Assembly: GCA_002413795.1 (NCBI GenBank)
Contig: DHXS01000009.1
Coordinates: 13,355 to 77,354, forward strand
DNA length: 64,000 bases
Direction: 5' to 3'
Source: Candidatus Saccharibacteria bacterium UBA5150
GTDB taxonomy: Bacteria > Patescibacteriota > Saccharimonadia > Saccharimonadales > UBA4665
Shown here in pieces: positions 14,861 through 23,336 of the stretch. Both the position numbers and the translations under genes were made by a program. Every line of letters starts with the position of its first letter. The first letter of the stretch is position 1. The notes below the pieces were generated by a model. That model saw only the letters and a list, made by a program, of their open reading frames with translations. It did not search any database and was not told where the DNA came from.

Positions 14861-15736
14861 TTAGTTATCCAAAAATGTTGTGACAGTCTCTACAACAGAT
14901 AGCCAATTAACAGGGGTATTTATCCATTGAATACTTTTGTTTCGCCTAAACCAGGTGCGCTGGCGTTTGGCCAAATCAAGGCTGGCTTTGATGATCTTTT
15001 GACGGGCCTGGCCGGACGTTTCCGTGTCATTTAAGTGGCCTTGCCACTGCGCATAGCCGACGCCTTTAAGAGCCTCGCAGTCCCAGCCGTAACGCCCGGC
15101 CAGGCCCCGCACCTCAGCCTCCAAACCGGCCGCCAACATGGCATCCACCCGGGCGGCAATTCTCTGCTCCAGCTCCGGGCGTTCAACTTTTAAGCCCAGG
15201 ATCAAAGTATTGGACCTCAGCTCCTGCCGGCTGGCCACGGCGCCATTAGTCTCGATTAGCCGGATCAGGCGGCGCTTGTTGCGCTTATCAACGCCGCCCG
15301 GATCAATCCCCAGGCCATCAATCTTCTCCAGCAGCTCCTTAATACTCAACCGGTTCAGCTCTTCCCTGTCGCCGCGGTCGCCGGCCGGCAGAAAGCCAAA
15401 ATCGTACAGCACGCCGTCTATATAAAGGCCGGTGCCGCCGACCATAATCGGCAATTTACCCCTGTCAGAGATGTCTTTAATAGCTTGATTAGCCAGTTTC
15501 TTAAAGACCGCTGCCGTGAAGTCTTCGCAGGGCCCAGCTACATCTAATAGATGGTGAGGTACCAAAGCTTGCTCCTCGGCGGTCGGCTTGGCCGTGCCGA
15601 TATCAACCTCACGGCGCACCGTCCAGCTGTCGGCACAGATAATTTCACCGTTAAACTTCTGGGCCAGCTCCAACGCCAGCGCCGACTTCCCCGACGCCGT
15701 CTCCCCCACCACCACTACCAGCTTAGGCGGCACCAC
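14861..15736 (-). CDS. miaA: tRNA dimethylallyltransferase
   Basis: A 291-residue enzyme that adds a dimethylallyl group to A37 of tRNAs reading UNN codons. The P-loop VVGETASGKSALALELAQ, the ADSWTVRREVDIGTAKPT segment (normally DSMQVYRG.DIGTAKP) and the GGTGLYIDGVLY motif are all present. ALKGVGYAQW is the C-terminal signature. It begins at GTG or ATG where the upstream alkyltransferase-like gene ends, so the two form an operon. Length is slightly below the usual 300-310. Confidence 0.94.
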   Translation of the reverse strand: MVPPKLVVVVGETASGKSALALELAQKFNGEIICADSWTVRREVDIGTAKPTAEEQALVPHHLLDVAGPCEDFTAAVFKKLANQAIKDISDRGKLPIMVGGTGLYIDGVLYDFGFLPAGDRGDREELNRLSIKELLEKIDGLGIDPGGVDKRNKRRLIRLIETNGAVASRQELRSNTLILGLKVERPELEQRIAARVDAMLAAGLEAEVRGLAGRYGWDCEALKGVGYAQWQGHLNDTETSGQARQKIIKASLDLAKRQRTWFRRNKSIQWINTPVNWLSVVETVTTFLDN

Positions 15737-16077
15737 TACCTTACCTTCGTCTTTTGGACCAGGCCTTCAGGCAACCATAAGAGTTTATCAATATCGACCT
15801 TGTAATCTTCGGAAACGGCCACGCCCTCGGCCTCCAGCACCTGCTTGTGGCCTGCCCGGCCGCCGGGATAACCGCTGGCCAGACCGCCCTGCTTGTTAAC
15901 CACCCTCTGCCATGGCAGAGCCGGGTCACCAAAGTGGGCAATGCCACCGACGATGCGGGCCGCCCGGGCGTTGCCGCACAGCCCTGCCAGCTGGCCGTAG
16001 GTCATCACCCGGCCGCGCGGAATCCGAGCCACCAAAGCCTCCACCCGCTGGCGAAAGTCGGCTTCAACCTCTCTCAT
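15736..16077 (-). CDS. Alkyltransferase-like (ATL) protein of the MGMT family
   Basis: A 113-residue protein with the MGMT DNA-binding domain: RIPRGRVMTYGQLA, then GGIAHFGDPALPWQRVVN. In methyltransferases the site is PCHRV; here it is PWQRV, with Trp in place of the alkyl-accepting Cys. ATL proteins with this change bind O6-alkylguanine and flag it for nucleotide excision repair without removing the alkyl group. It precedes miaA, with which it shares one base. Confidence 0.9.
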   Translation of the reverse strand: MREVEADFRQRVEALVARIPRGRVMTYGQLAGLCGNARAARIVGGIAHFGDPALPWQRVVNKQGGLASGYPGGRAGHKQVLEAEGVAVSEDYKVDIDKLLWLPEGLVQKTKVR

Positions 16078-16081
16078 AAAT

Positions 16082-17926
16082 CTATAACGACGACTTTAAG
16101 ACCCGGCTCCGGGCCTCGTTGACCACCGTTTTCAGGAACTGCTCAACCGGCACGGTCAGCGGCACGTCCATCACTGCCATGTCCTTGCGGATGCGCGGCA
16201 CCACTTCCCCGCCGGCAATTTCCTTCTCGCCAATCACGACAGTGTAGGGGACTTTTAGCAGTTCGGCGGCCCGGATCTTCTTGCCAACCGATTCGCTGGA
16301 CTCATCTATCGTCAGCCTGAGCCCCTGGCCCCGAGCCTCGGCCGCCACCTTCCGGGCAAAGGCTACGGTGGCCTTTTCCTGGTTAACGGTAATTAGCCGG
16401 ATCTGTTCCGGCGCCAGCCAAACCGGGAACCGCCCGGCCGTATGCTCTATATAAACCGCCAGGAACCGCTCCACCGACCCCAGCAAAGCACAATGAATCA
16501 TAACCGGACGCTGTTCCTTGCCATCTTCAGCGATATACTTGAGCCCAAAACGTTCGGGCATTACAAAATCCAGCTGGACGGTCGCCACCTGATGCTCGCG
16601 GCCGATGGCGTCGGTTGCCATAAAGTCGATTTTGGGGCCGTAGAAGGCGGCCTCGCCGGCTTCCTCAAAGAAGTCCAGCTTATTGGCCACCACGGCGTTT
16701 TTAAGCTGCTGCTGGGCGCTTTTCCAAAGCCCGGGCTCGCCAAGATAGGCATCGGTTTCGTCTCTGTAGCTAAGCCGGACCCTCAGGGCCATGCCGATGG
16801 TGCTGTACAGCTCGTGCGCGGCCGTTAAGAGATTGTTGATCTCGCCTTCAATCTGGTCCTGCCGGCAAAAGACGTGACTGTCGTCCATGCTGATTGATCG
16901 GACCCTGCTTAATCCCCCCAGCTCACCGCTCTTTTCGTCCCTATAGACGGTAGCAGTTTCAAGATATCTTAGCGGCAGGTCGCGATAACTGCGCGGCTGG
17001 GACTCATATATCCGCGTATGGTGCGGGCAGTTCATCGGTTTCAGCACCAGCTCGTCGCTGGTCTCCTGACTCTTAACCAGGAACAGCTCGTCGCCAAACT
17101 TATCCCAGTGACCGGAGGCTTCATAAAGCGCCTTCTTGGTCATGTGTGGCGTCCAGACTTTTTGGAAACCATTGCGCTGACGTAACTGATTGGAAAAGTC
17201 AGTCAACCGGTCACGCAGAATGGTGCCACGGGGCGTGAACATCGGCAATCCCGAGCCCACCAGATCCGAAAAGACAAACAGGTCCAGCTCCTGCCCCAGC
17301 CGGCGATGGTCGCGCTTTTTGGCTTCTTCGAGCATTGTCAGATGGTCTTTTAGCTCCTTATCACTGGCGAAAGCCACGCCGTAAAGCCGCTGCATCTGGG
17401 GATTCTTTTCACTGCCCCGCCAATAGGCGCCGGCCACCCGCATCAGCTTAAAGGCGCCGACCTTGCCGGTAGAAGCCACGTGCGGCCCCCGGCAGAGGTC
17501 CGTAAAGTCGCCGTTTTGGTAGAAAGAAACGTTGCTAACCTGCGCTTCGCCCTCGGCAATGGTGCCCAGCTCGGCGGCGTCCAGATCTTTGGCCACGGTG
17601 GTGCCGGCCCGCTTTAGGTCGTTCAAAAGCTCTTCTTTATAAGGTTGTTTGGCCTCGCGCGCCCAGGCAATGGCCTCGTCTATCGGCTTTTCCAGCCGCT
17701 CGAAGGGCTGGTCGGCCTCTATAATCTTACGCATTTCGGCCTCGATTTTGGCAAAATCCTCTACCGAAAGATTGGCCTCTCCCAGATCAATATCATAATA
17801 AAAGCCGTTACCTACGGCCGGGCCGACCCCGAACTTGGCCTCCGGCCACAACTTCTGGACCGCCGACGCCATAACGTGCGCCAGGCTGTGCCTCATTGCT
17901 TGTAATTGATCTGTTTCCGCCGCCAT
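16082..17926 (-). CDS. thrS: Threonyl-tRNA synthetase lacking the TGS domain
   Basis: About 614 residues. The protein begins almost directly at the second editing domain (MRHSLAHVMASAVQKLWPEA), so the usual N-terminal TGS domain of about 60 residues is missing. The HxxxH editing motif (HSLAH), the class II motifs (TPRGT, SYRDLPLRYLE, SGELGGLSR), the zinc Cys in MNCPHH and the C-terminal anticodon-binding domain are present. An upstream in-frame ATG at 17959 is less likely, because TGC-TATACT (17942-17937) lies 10 nt before ATG 17926, with GGGG between. It is followed by the ATL gene four bases after the stop. Confidence 0.95.
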   Translation of the reverse strand: MAAETDQLQAMRHSLAHVMASAVQKLWPEAKFGVGPAVGNGFYYDIDLGEANLSVEDFAKIEAEMRKIIEADQPFERLEKPIDEAIAWAREAKQPYKEELLNDLKRAGTTVAKDLDAAELGTIAEGEAQVSNVSFYQNGDFTDLCRGPHVASTGKVGAFKLMRVAGAYWRGSEKNPQMQRLYGVAFASDKELKDHLTMLEEAKKRDHRRLGQELDLFVFSDLVGSGLPMFTPRGTILRDRLTDFSNQLRQRNGFQKVWTPHMTKKALYEASGHWDKFGDELFLVKSQETSDELVLKPMNCPHHTRIYESQPRSYRDLPLRYLETATVYRDEKSGELGGLSRVRSISMDDSHVFCRQDQIEGEINNLLTAAHELYSTIGMALRVRLSYRDETDAYLGEPGLWKSAQQQLKNAVVANKLDFFEEAGEAAFYGPKIDFMATDAIGREHQVATVQLDFVMPERFGLKYIAEDGKEQRPVMIHCALLGSVERFLAVYIEHTAGRFPVWLAPEQIRLITVNQEKATVAFARKVAAEARGQGLRLTIDESSESVGKKIRAAELLKVPYTVVIGEKEIAGGEVVPRIRKDMAVMDVPLTVPVEQFLKTVVNEARSRVLKSSL

Positions 17927-17954
17927 ATTCCCCGTTAGTATAGCATTTAACAGA

Positions 17955-18052
17955 GGCAAACTAAAAGGGTCAAGTGATCTCGCAATGTCACTTGACCCTT
18001 TGAAACACTCGTTTTGTCGAGGTAAAACAATCTCGGCAAAACCGCACCTGTG
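17955..18052 (-). ncRNA. Putative small RNA or thrS leader ending in a strong hairpin
   Basis: On the minus strand TATGAT lies at about 18064-18059. Downstream is a hairpin GTTTTGCCGAG/CTCGACAAAAC, then a perfect 13-bp inverted repeat, AAAGGGTCAAGTG with CACTTGACCCTTT (17964-17976 and 17989-18001), followed by TTAGTTT. That is terminator-like. Because thrS seems to have its own promoter at 17942-17937, this may be a separate sRNA of roughly 95 nt or an attenuator. No T-box consensus was seen. The rest of 18053-18217 shows nothing clear. Confidence 0.45.
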
Positions 18053-18217
18053 ACGAACATCATAGCAAGGCTGGTACTATATGGCTAGCCTATTTATGCT
18101 GTAAAACCTACATTTATGCTGGGGAAAACTATTTTCAAATTAACGTCATGGCTGGCGTTAGCGACACATATTCTTGCTAATGAGCCCGAATTCCTGTAGT
18201 TTATATCTGTTACATAA

Positions 18218-18294
18218 GGGCGATTAGCTCATTTGGCTAGAGCGCCGCATTGACGTTGCGGAGGTGATAGGTTCGAATCCTATATCGCCCACCA
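18218..18294 (+). tRNA. tRNA-Val (GAC), CCA encoded
   Basis: Cloverleaf: acceptor GGGCGAT/ATCGCCC, D stem GCTC/GAGC, anticodon stem CCGCA/TGCGG with loop TTGACGT (anticodon GAC), T arm ATAGG-TTCGAAT-CCTAT, then ACCA. Confidence 0.95.
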
Positions 18295-18297
18295 GAC

Positions 18298-18326
18298 TTG
18301 ACCGGCCGTCTTATTTTTGTTAGGAT
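18298..18326 (+). promoter_or_regulatory. Promoter directly after tRNA-Val
   Basis: TTGACC (18298-18303), 17 bp, TAGGAT (18321-18326). Together with the terminator at 18494-18527 it frames a non-coding unit of about 195 nt. Confidence 0.6.
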
Positions 18327-18332
18327 AGTCCG

Positions 18333-18527
18333 GTTAAACGAGGAAGTTTTGTTATTCGTAAAAGTAGTGCCCTAGACACATTTCATTTGTTCTACGAAGA
18401 GTTAATCTCTTCCAAACCGATCAACAATCGGATTCGCCGCCTCCGCTCCGCCTCTAAATAAGAGGCAAAAGCCGGCCCCGGACCGCGATCCACCCCGAGA
18501 AGCCAAGCTTTCTCGGGCTTTTTATTT
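18333..18527 (+). ncRNA. Putative small RNA between tRNA-Val and nrdR
   Basis: A promoter upstream and an intrinsic terminator downstream delimit about 195 nt without a convincing gene. It contains hairpins CCGAT/ATCGG and GCCTCT/AGAGGC. A tiny frame from TTG with GAGG upstream encodes only LFVKVVP. I could not match it to tmRNA, SRP RNA or 6S RNA. This unit fills most of the 18295-18607 gap. Confidence 0.4.
18494..18527 (+). terminator. Rho-independent terminator
   Basis: CCCGAGAA (18494-18501) pairs with TTCTCGGG (18510-18517), followed by CTTTTTATTT. The strand of the T-run shows it acts on plus-strand transcription. Confidence 0.8.
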
Positions 18528-18607
18528 GGGTTGGAGGATCATCTTTTCCACGTTTGGAGGCTTATTATCCACTGGCCTTTTAAACAGCTGTATGTCAATA
18601 TGTTGTC

Positions 18608-19009
18608 ATGGTTTGTACATACTGTGGGGGTGAAACCAAGGTTACCAACTCCCGTCATCAGAAGAAAAGCAACCAGGTTTGGCGGCGGCGTCAGTGCCTA
18701 GCCTGCGGAGCTACCTTTAGCACCTCGGAGGCGGTTGACTACGAACTGGCCTGGCTGGTTAGCAAAGGCGGTAAGGCTCTGAGGCCCTTTTCGCGCGATA
18801 AACTGTTCCTTAGCCTCTATGACAGCTGTGCGCACCGTAAAACGGCCCTGAGCGACGCCAGGGGCCTTACAGAGACCGTTATTAGCAAGCTGACGGGTTA
18901 TTTATCCAACGGCACCCTCCAAGCAGGCGATATTGCCCGGGCGGCTCAGGTGGCCCTAAACCGTTTCGACAAAGCGGCCAGCGTCCACTACCGGGCCCGG
19001 CACCCCTAA
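18608..19009 (+). CDS. nrdR: NrdR-like transcriptional regulator
   Basis: A 133-residue protein with an N-terminal zinc ribbon (CTYC near the start and CLAC about 28 residues later), the arginine-rich RRRQCLACGATFST segment and a following ATP-cone (SKGGKALRPFSRDKLFLSLYD). NrdR senses ATP/dATP and represses ribonucleotide reductase genes. It is somewhat shorter and more divergent than the usual 150 residues; the N-terminus starts MVCTYCGG, whereas the standard is MRCPFC. No nrd gene is in the window. Confidence 0.85.
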   Translation: MVCTYCGGETKVTNSRHQKKSNQVWRRRQCLACGATFSTSEAVDYELAWLVSKGGKALRPFSRDKLFLSLYDSCAHRKTALSDARGLTETVISKLTGYLSNGTLQAGDIARAAQVALNRFDKAASVHYRARHP

Positions 19010-19015
19010 GTAAAG

Positions 19016-20647
19016 CTACTTGCCGGGGTCGGCCTGGGTAGTAATTGTTTTGCCGCCGGTGGTGCGGACGGCCTTTTCGGTAACATCAAAGCGGCTGAGG
19101 TAGCGCTTGAACATCAGACGGCTTTGCGAGTTCAGGGCCGCCAGTGAGCCGAAGGCAATACTGGTTACCGGCAGGAAGATCCACTGGGTCAGCATAAAGA
19201 TGGAACGGTGCCGCTTGTGGCGGGCCGGCCGCGGCGGCAGGGTTACCAGGCAGACATACAGCGACACCAGCAGGCCGGCAATGCCGATGCGCTGGACGCG
19301 GCTGACCACCAGCGGCAGTTCGTTGGCCGCCAGATTTTGCGGGTGTAACAGGGGCGGAATGAAGGCCGCGAAGTAAACCAGCAAGGTGCCGGTAGCCCAG
19401 GTAACGTGGCCTTCCAGGGTGCGGAAGAACTTAGCCAGCACGTCGGCCTTGGGAGCCTTATTCTTGTGCCAGAAGCCCTTATCGGCGATGTAGGCAATGT
19501 CCGAGGCACCGTAGGTCCAGCGCCTCAGCTGGACGAACTGGGCCTTGATGGTCCGCCAGTAGCCGTCGGCCAGCACGGCGTCCTGGTAAATCGGGATGCT
19601 AAAGGGGTAAACCCGGTAATCGCCGTCGTACTTGAAGTAGCTGCGCCAGAACTGGTGGCCGTCTTCCACCACTGTTCGGGTGCTCCAAAAGTCCATTTCT
19701 ATCAGGGCCTGCATGGGCTGGGCGTGGGCCGAAAAGTTGCGCGACAGGTGCGGGCGCTGGGTGTTGACGATATAGAAAAGATTGTTGCCGGTGGCGATAA
19801 CCCGCATCATGGTCGGGGCGTCCCAAATGTTGTTGGTGTACATGGCCAGCGGCTGGTAGGAAGCCCGCAGCGGCTTGGGCACCACGCAGTACAGGTAGCT
19901 CAGGGCGGCGAAATAACTTCGGTCGGGGCGGTTGTCGGAGTCCAGGCTGGTGACCAGCACGGTGGTCGGGTCAATCTTGGCTTTTTTGAGATATTTATGC
20001 AGAGCCCGCCCGGCGCAGGTTATATTGGAGCCCTTGCCTACAATCTCGCCCGGCACGTCGGCGGGGTGCTTAACGGCCATGGCGTGGCCGAACTCCCCCT
20101 TATATAATTCCAGCAGTTCCAGCACCCGCTCTTCGGTACCCTTGCCGGCCCGACCTTCGTAGGCCAGCACCAGGATCATCCTTTTGGGATCATAGTCGGC
20201 GCCCAGAATGGCCTGGATAGTCGGCTCCAGCACTTCGCGGCTCTCGTTAACGGTAGCCACAATAACGGCATGGGTCAGCTTGCCAGGCGTGAATTGGTGC
20301 TCGCGCAAGTGCAGCCGCGACAGGTTTTTATAGTGCCACTTGGGCCGTTCGATCTTTTTACCGACCGGTTTGCCAGCCTCCAGGTCGGCGCCCAGACTGT
20401 TCCAGTCCAGCTTCATGTGGTGCTTCATGGTGCGGTAGCCGGCAATGGCCCGGCTGGAGTAAGCCAGCGACCGGACAAAGAAAATTAACAGATAGAAAAG
20501 CACGAAAAAAACCGCCGCCTTGACGCTGATAAAAGTTAGGATCAGCGGTAAAAGTATCAGGCCATAGCTGAGCGCGCCGGGCAGAATTTCAAAAAAACGA
20601 TAGTGACCCTTGCGGTCTTTTTCGAAAGGAATCTCCAGATCCGTCAT
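19016..20647 (-). CDS. Membrane glycosyltransferase, GT2 family
   Basis: A 543-residue membrane enzyme. Two N-terminal helices are followed by a GT2 domain with VIVATVNESREVLEPTIQ, SLDSDNRPD (DxD metal site), VEDGHQF and QLRRW (the QxxRW motif of processive synthases). Three or four helices then follow. Processive GT2 enzymes polymerise and export polysaccharide, but the acceptor and sugar are unknown. The start lies 3 nt after the stop of the 20651 gene, so the two are an operon. Confidence 0.85.
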   Translation of the reverse strand: MTDLEIPFEKDRKGHYRFFEILPGALSYGLILLPLILTFISVKAAVFFVLFYLLIFFVRSLAYSSRAIAGYRTMKHHMKLDWNSLGADLEAGKPVGKKIERPKWHYKNLSRLHLREHQFTPGKLTHAVIVATVNESREVLEPTIQAILGADYDPKRMILVLAYEGRAGKGTEERVLELLELYKGEFGHAMAVKHPADVPGEIVGKGSNITCAGRALHKYLKKAKIDPTTVLVTSLDSDNRPDRSYFAALSYLYCVVPKPLRASYQPLAMYTNNIWDAPTMMRVIATGNNLFYIVNTQRPHLSRNFSAHAQPMQALIEMDFWSTRTVVEDGHQFWRSYFKYDGDYRVYPFSIPIYQDAVLADGYWRTIKAQFVQLRRWTYGASDIAYIADKGFWHKNKAPKADVLAKFFRTLEGHVTWATGTLLVYFAAFIPPLLHPQNLAANELPLVVSRVQRIGIAGLLVSLYVCLVTLPPRPARHKRHRSIFMLTQWIFLPVTSIAFGSLAALNSQSRLMFKRYLSRFDVTEKAVRTTGGKTITTQADPGK

Positions 20648-20650
20648 GGC

Positions 20651-21016
20651 CTAGCGCAATACGAGCAACGAGTTAGCAACAATGATGCTCAGCACCAGCA
20701 ACAAAGTACCGAGGCTCAGTATGGCAATCGTAACCTGCCGGTGAATACGATAGGTGCGGAAGCTGAGCATGACGTGAGTGGCCAGAACCAGCAGCATAAA
20801 GGCCACGAAGCTCAACAGGTTGACCACGCCGCCGTTGGTAAACTTGTTGACGGCATCGGTGTTGGAACAGTCACGGCATTGCACGATATAAGTACTGCTA
20901 TGGCCGCTGCTCAAGCTGGCCAGCACGAAAATGCTGCCGGCAATGGCCAGGAAGGCGTTAATGCTGAGCAGTAAAAGCACCAGGTGATCGTGAAAATACT
21001 TCTTTGAGGCGGCCAT
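20651..21016 (-). CDS. Small membrane protein paired with the GT2 gene
   Basis: A 121-residue protein with three hydrophobic segments (at about residues 11-33, 63-83 and 95-117) and an external loop containing CRDCSN, whose two cysteines could form a disulfide. I recognise no family. TACAAT is 11 nt upstream of the ATG. It is in an operon with the downstream glycosyltransferase and may be a partner subunit; that role is inferred only from context. Confidence 0.65.
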   Translation of the reverse strand: MAASKKYFHDHLVLLLLSINAFLAIAGSIFVLASLSSGHSSTYIVQCRDCSNTDAVNKFTNGGVVNLLSFVAFMLLVLATHVMLSFRTYRIHRQVTIAILSLGTLLLVLSIIVANSLLVLR

Positions 21017-21040
21017 AAGTTAGGGTAATTGTACCATTCC

Positions 21041-21115
21041 TGGTGCGGGTAGAGAGAATCGAACTCTCCTCTTAACCTTGGGAAGGTTACATATTAGCCA
21101 CTATACGATACCCGC
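21041..21115 (-). tRNA. tRNA-Gly (CCC), CCA encoded
   Basis: Minus-strand cloverleaf: acceptor GCGGGTA/TACCCGC, anticodon stem TAACC/GGTTA with loop TTCCCAA (anticodon CCC), T loop TTCGATT, discriminator A and CCA. Only one base separates it from tRNA-Thr. Confidence 0.93.
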
Positions 21116-21116
21116 C

Positions 21117-21193
21117 TGGAGCCACCTAACGGATTCGAACCGTTGACCTCCGCTTTACGAAAGCGGCGCTCTAGCCAACTGAGCTAAGGTGGC
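21117..21193 (-). tRNA. tRNA-Thr (CGT), CCA encoded
   Basis: Minus-strand cloverleaf: acceptor GCCACCT/AGGTGGC, D stem GCTC/GAGC, anticodon stem CCGCT/AGCGG with loop TTCGTAA (anticodon CGT), T arm AACGG-TTCGAAT-CCGTT, discriminator T and CCA. It lies directly upstream of tRNA-Gly and is probably co-transcribed with it. Confidence 0.95.
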
Positions 21194-21225
21194 CCATGGC
21201 AAACCACCGAAGTATTATAGCAGTC

Positions 21226-21768
21226 CTAGTTGGCCATCATGGAGATCAGGGTCTGGCTGAAAGCCGGTACGTCGTCGGGCTTGCGGCTGGTAATAATGTT
21301 GCCGTCGACTACCACTTCTTCGTCGACCCACTCGGCACCGGCATCGCGCAGGTCATCCTGAATCGTAAAGAAACTCGTCAGTCGGCGGCTTTTGGCCAGA
21401 CCGGCGCTGACCAGCACCCACGGCGCGTGGCAGATCATGGCCAGCGGTTTCTTCTGGGAAGTCATACTTCGTACCCATTGCCGGGCTTTATATTCCATGC
21501 GTAACTGGTCGACGTTGATGGCGCCGCCGGGCAGGACCAGCGCGTCATAATCGTCTATATCGGCTTCTTCCAGCGTTTTATCTATCGGGAACCGCCGGCT
21601 TTTATCTATATGGTTCATGGACTGGACCTGCCCGTCCTTCGGCCCGGAAGCAATCACTTCGACAGTGGCGCCGACTTCTCTCAGAGCATCGATCGGCCCC
21701 GTAAATTCGGCCTCCTCAAAATAATTATCTACCAGCACGGCCACTTTCTTGCCCGTTAAATCAGCCAA
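21226..21768 (-). CDS. DJ-1/PfpI family protein
   Basis: A 180-residue protein with the class I glutamine amidotransferase-like fold: VAVLVDNYFEEAEFTGP (conserved Glu), DALVLPGGAIN and ICHAPWVLVSAG with the nucleophilic Cys in the nucleophile elbow. Members act as deglycases, chaperones or stress proteins against reactive carbonyls. The start is TTG at 21768, with AAGGGA 6 nt upstream; the ATG just before it is out of frame. It is monocistronic. Confidence 0.9.
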   Translation of the reverse strand: MADLTGKKVAVLVDNYFEEAEFTGPIDALREVGATVEVIASGPKDGQVQSMNHIDKSRRFPIDKTLEEADIDDYDALVLPGGAINVDQLRMEYKARQWVRSMTSQKKPLAMICHAPWVLVSAGLAKSRRLTSFFTIQDDLRDAGAEWVDEEVVVDGNIITSRKPDDVPAFSQTLISMMAN

Positions 21769-21833
21769 TTTTCATCCCTTCGCTTATTTAACCTCAGCAT
21801 GACGCACCGGCTTCCCCGCCGTCAGTAAGATAT

Positions 21834-23048
21834 TTAGCTCTGGGCGGCGGCAACAAGCTGCCTCATTTGAGGGATGGTCAGCGCCCGCTTGTGGAATTCG
21901 TCTAGGCCTTGCTTGCGCTTCTCGGGATCGCTGACCTTGAAAAGAGGAGCCATGAGCTCGTAAGAGAATTGGTAGGTGGGTATAACTGCCCGGGCTTCTG
22001 GCAGATCGCGACTTTGTAGAATAATGGTTCTAATGCGCTCCGGTTCTTCTCGCAATAGAAGGTCTTGAGCCTCTTTAATAACCTGCTTTTCAGGCACGCC
22101 GCTGTTAATATCAATGGTTGCGTTATGGATTACCGCTGTGAATGTCTTCGCTGAAGTACGCTCCAGCTCAAAATTATTTCTCTCTTCCTCGCTTTGAGCC
22201 AGATCGGGCAGTTTATCTTCACTCGGGCCGGCTCCCCCCTCCAGTTGCACGGTTTCAGGCGATGCCATGCCGGTCAGATTAGCAGCCGGGCTCATCCTGC
22301 GACTTGCCACTGATTCTGCCCGTTCGTCGAAGTGGTCGTAGTGTTCGCCTTCATGTAAGCACCATTGCAAAATTCTTGCCCGTGTATAGCGCCGCGAGGG
22401 ATTAATGTTGGCAGTTACCTGCATATTGCCATAGTTGTCGCTGAATATATAACCAGACCAGAACACTTTAGGAAGATTAACAGGTTTAATATCAATGTGT
22501 GGGGTTATAAGCCGAGAATGGGGCCGCAGGGCGGTTCTTGCCAAGGGCATTGCCAGCTTAAAAGCCTCTTTAATCTTCGCGGGATCCGTCAGCAGATGCT
22601 CTTCATGGTATTTCTTTACGCCCTCTTCGTCATAGCGAAGGCCAAACAACCCGAAGCGGTTATCGAGGGTGGTTAACAAAAGATCGATTTCTTTGCCGGG
22701 TACTTTTTCCGGAATGAACCCGGCGGTTGCCAGCATATATTCATCATATGGAACATTTACTCCCTGTAGCTCCAGGCTTAGAATGCTATCGGCTATCAAT
22801 TGCTGTTCTATAACATCGTGGTCTGGTTCGTCAGCCGGCAGCCTTTCTTTTAGGGAATGGTACTTGCGGTCAATCTCGAGGAAACTGGAAAATTCGGTCG
22901 GGCGGAACATGCCCGAGCGGTTAATATCAACTACCAGCTGCCCGTTATGTATGTTAGGGTTAGCCTCTCGATTTTCAAGCACATACTCGTCGAAACCCTG
23001 GCGAGCACCTATAACTTCGTGCGAAAACGGTGTTCCTCTCTGTTGCAT
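21834..23048 (-). CDS. Putative zinc metallopeptidase (HExxH)
   Basis: About 404 residues, with no signal peptide. The motif LQWCLHEGEHYDHFDERAE (near residue 235) has the HExxH zinc signature with further His and Glu residues close by, as in gluzincin-like peptidases. The rest is not recognised. An alternative ATG at 23066 lies upstream of the -10, so I use 23048: TAGACA-17-TATATT ends 8 nt before it. Catalytic activity and substrate are unknown, and the motif alone is not proof of a peptidase. Confidence 0.6.
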   Translation of the reverse strand: MQQRGTPFSHEVIGARQGFDEYVLENREANPNIHNGQLVVDINRSGMFRPTEFSSFLEIDRKYHSLKERLPADEPDHDVIEQQLIADSILSLELQGVNVPYDEYMLATAGFIPEKVPGKEIDLLLTTLDNRFGLFGLRYDEEGVKKYHEEHLLTDPAKIKEAFKLAMPLARTALRPHSRLITPHIDIKPVNLPKVFWSGYIFSDNYGNMQVTANINPSRRYTRARILQWCLHEGEHYDHFDERAESVASRRMSPAANLTGMASPETVQLEGGAGPSEDKLPDLAQSEEERNNFELERTSAKTFTAVIHNATIDINSGVPEKQVIKEAQDLLLREEPERIRTIILQSRDLPEARAVIPTYQFSYELMAPLFKVSDPEKRKQGLDEFHKRALTIPQMRQLVAAAQS

Positions 23049-23135
23049 AGAAGCACAATATAACACAAAGCCGCTGTTTTGTCTATGGTGAGCCGGGGAG
23101 GCGTATAATAATTGGTATTAACCTAGGAGGATCGT

Positions 23136-23321
23136 ATGGCAGAACCGGAAAACAATTCACCAGCACCCCAAAAACCCGAAAAAGGCTACGGCAAGCGCCC
23201 GGTCTGGCAATGGGTAGTCATTTACCTGATCGTGGCCATAATCGTCTACGGGCTTATTTACCTGCTCTTCATCCGCAAAACCGGCGGTAGTTCGGGCTCC
23301 GGCTCCGGCGGCCTCTACTAA
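23136..23321 (+). CDS. Small single-pass membrane protein
   Basis: A 61-residue protein: a Pro/Lys-rich cytoplasmic part (PAPQKPEKGYGKRPVW), one helix (VVIYLIVAIIVYGLIYLLF) and a Gly/Ser-rich tail. Translation is well supported by AGGAGG before the ATG and TATAAT at about 23105. Function unknown. Confidence 0.7.
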   Translation: MAEPENNSPAPQKPEKGYGKRPVWQWVVIYLIVAIIVYGLIYLLFIRKTGGSSGSGSGGLY

Positions 23322-23336
23322 ATCTGAAGCTCGCTT

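Noticed and set aside
17955..18064. T-box riboswitch for thrS
   Set aside because: No AGGGTGG-ACCGCG T-box sequence or specifier stem is visible, and a promoter seems to lie between the hairpin and thrS.
18333..18527. tmRNA (ssrA)
   Set aside because: No tRNA-like ends, no tag peptide frame and too short. It remains an unassigned RNA.
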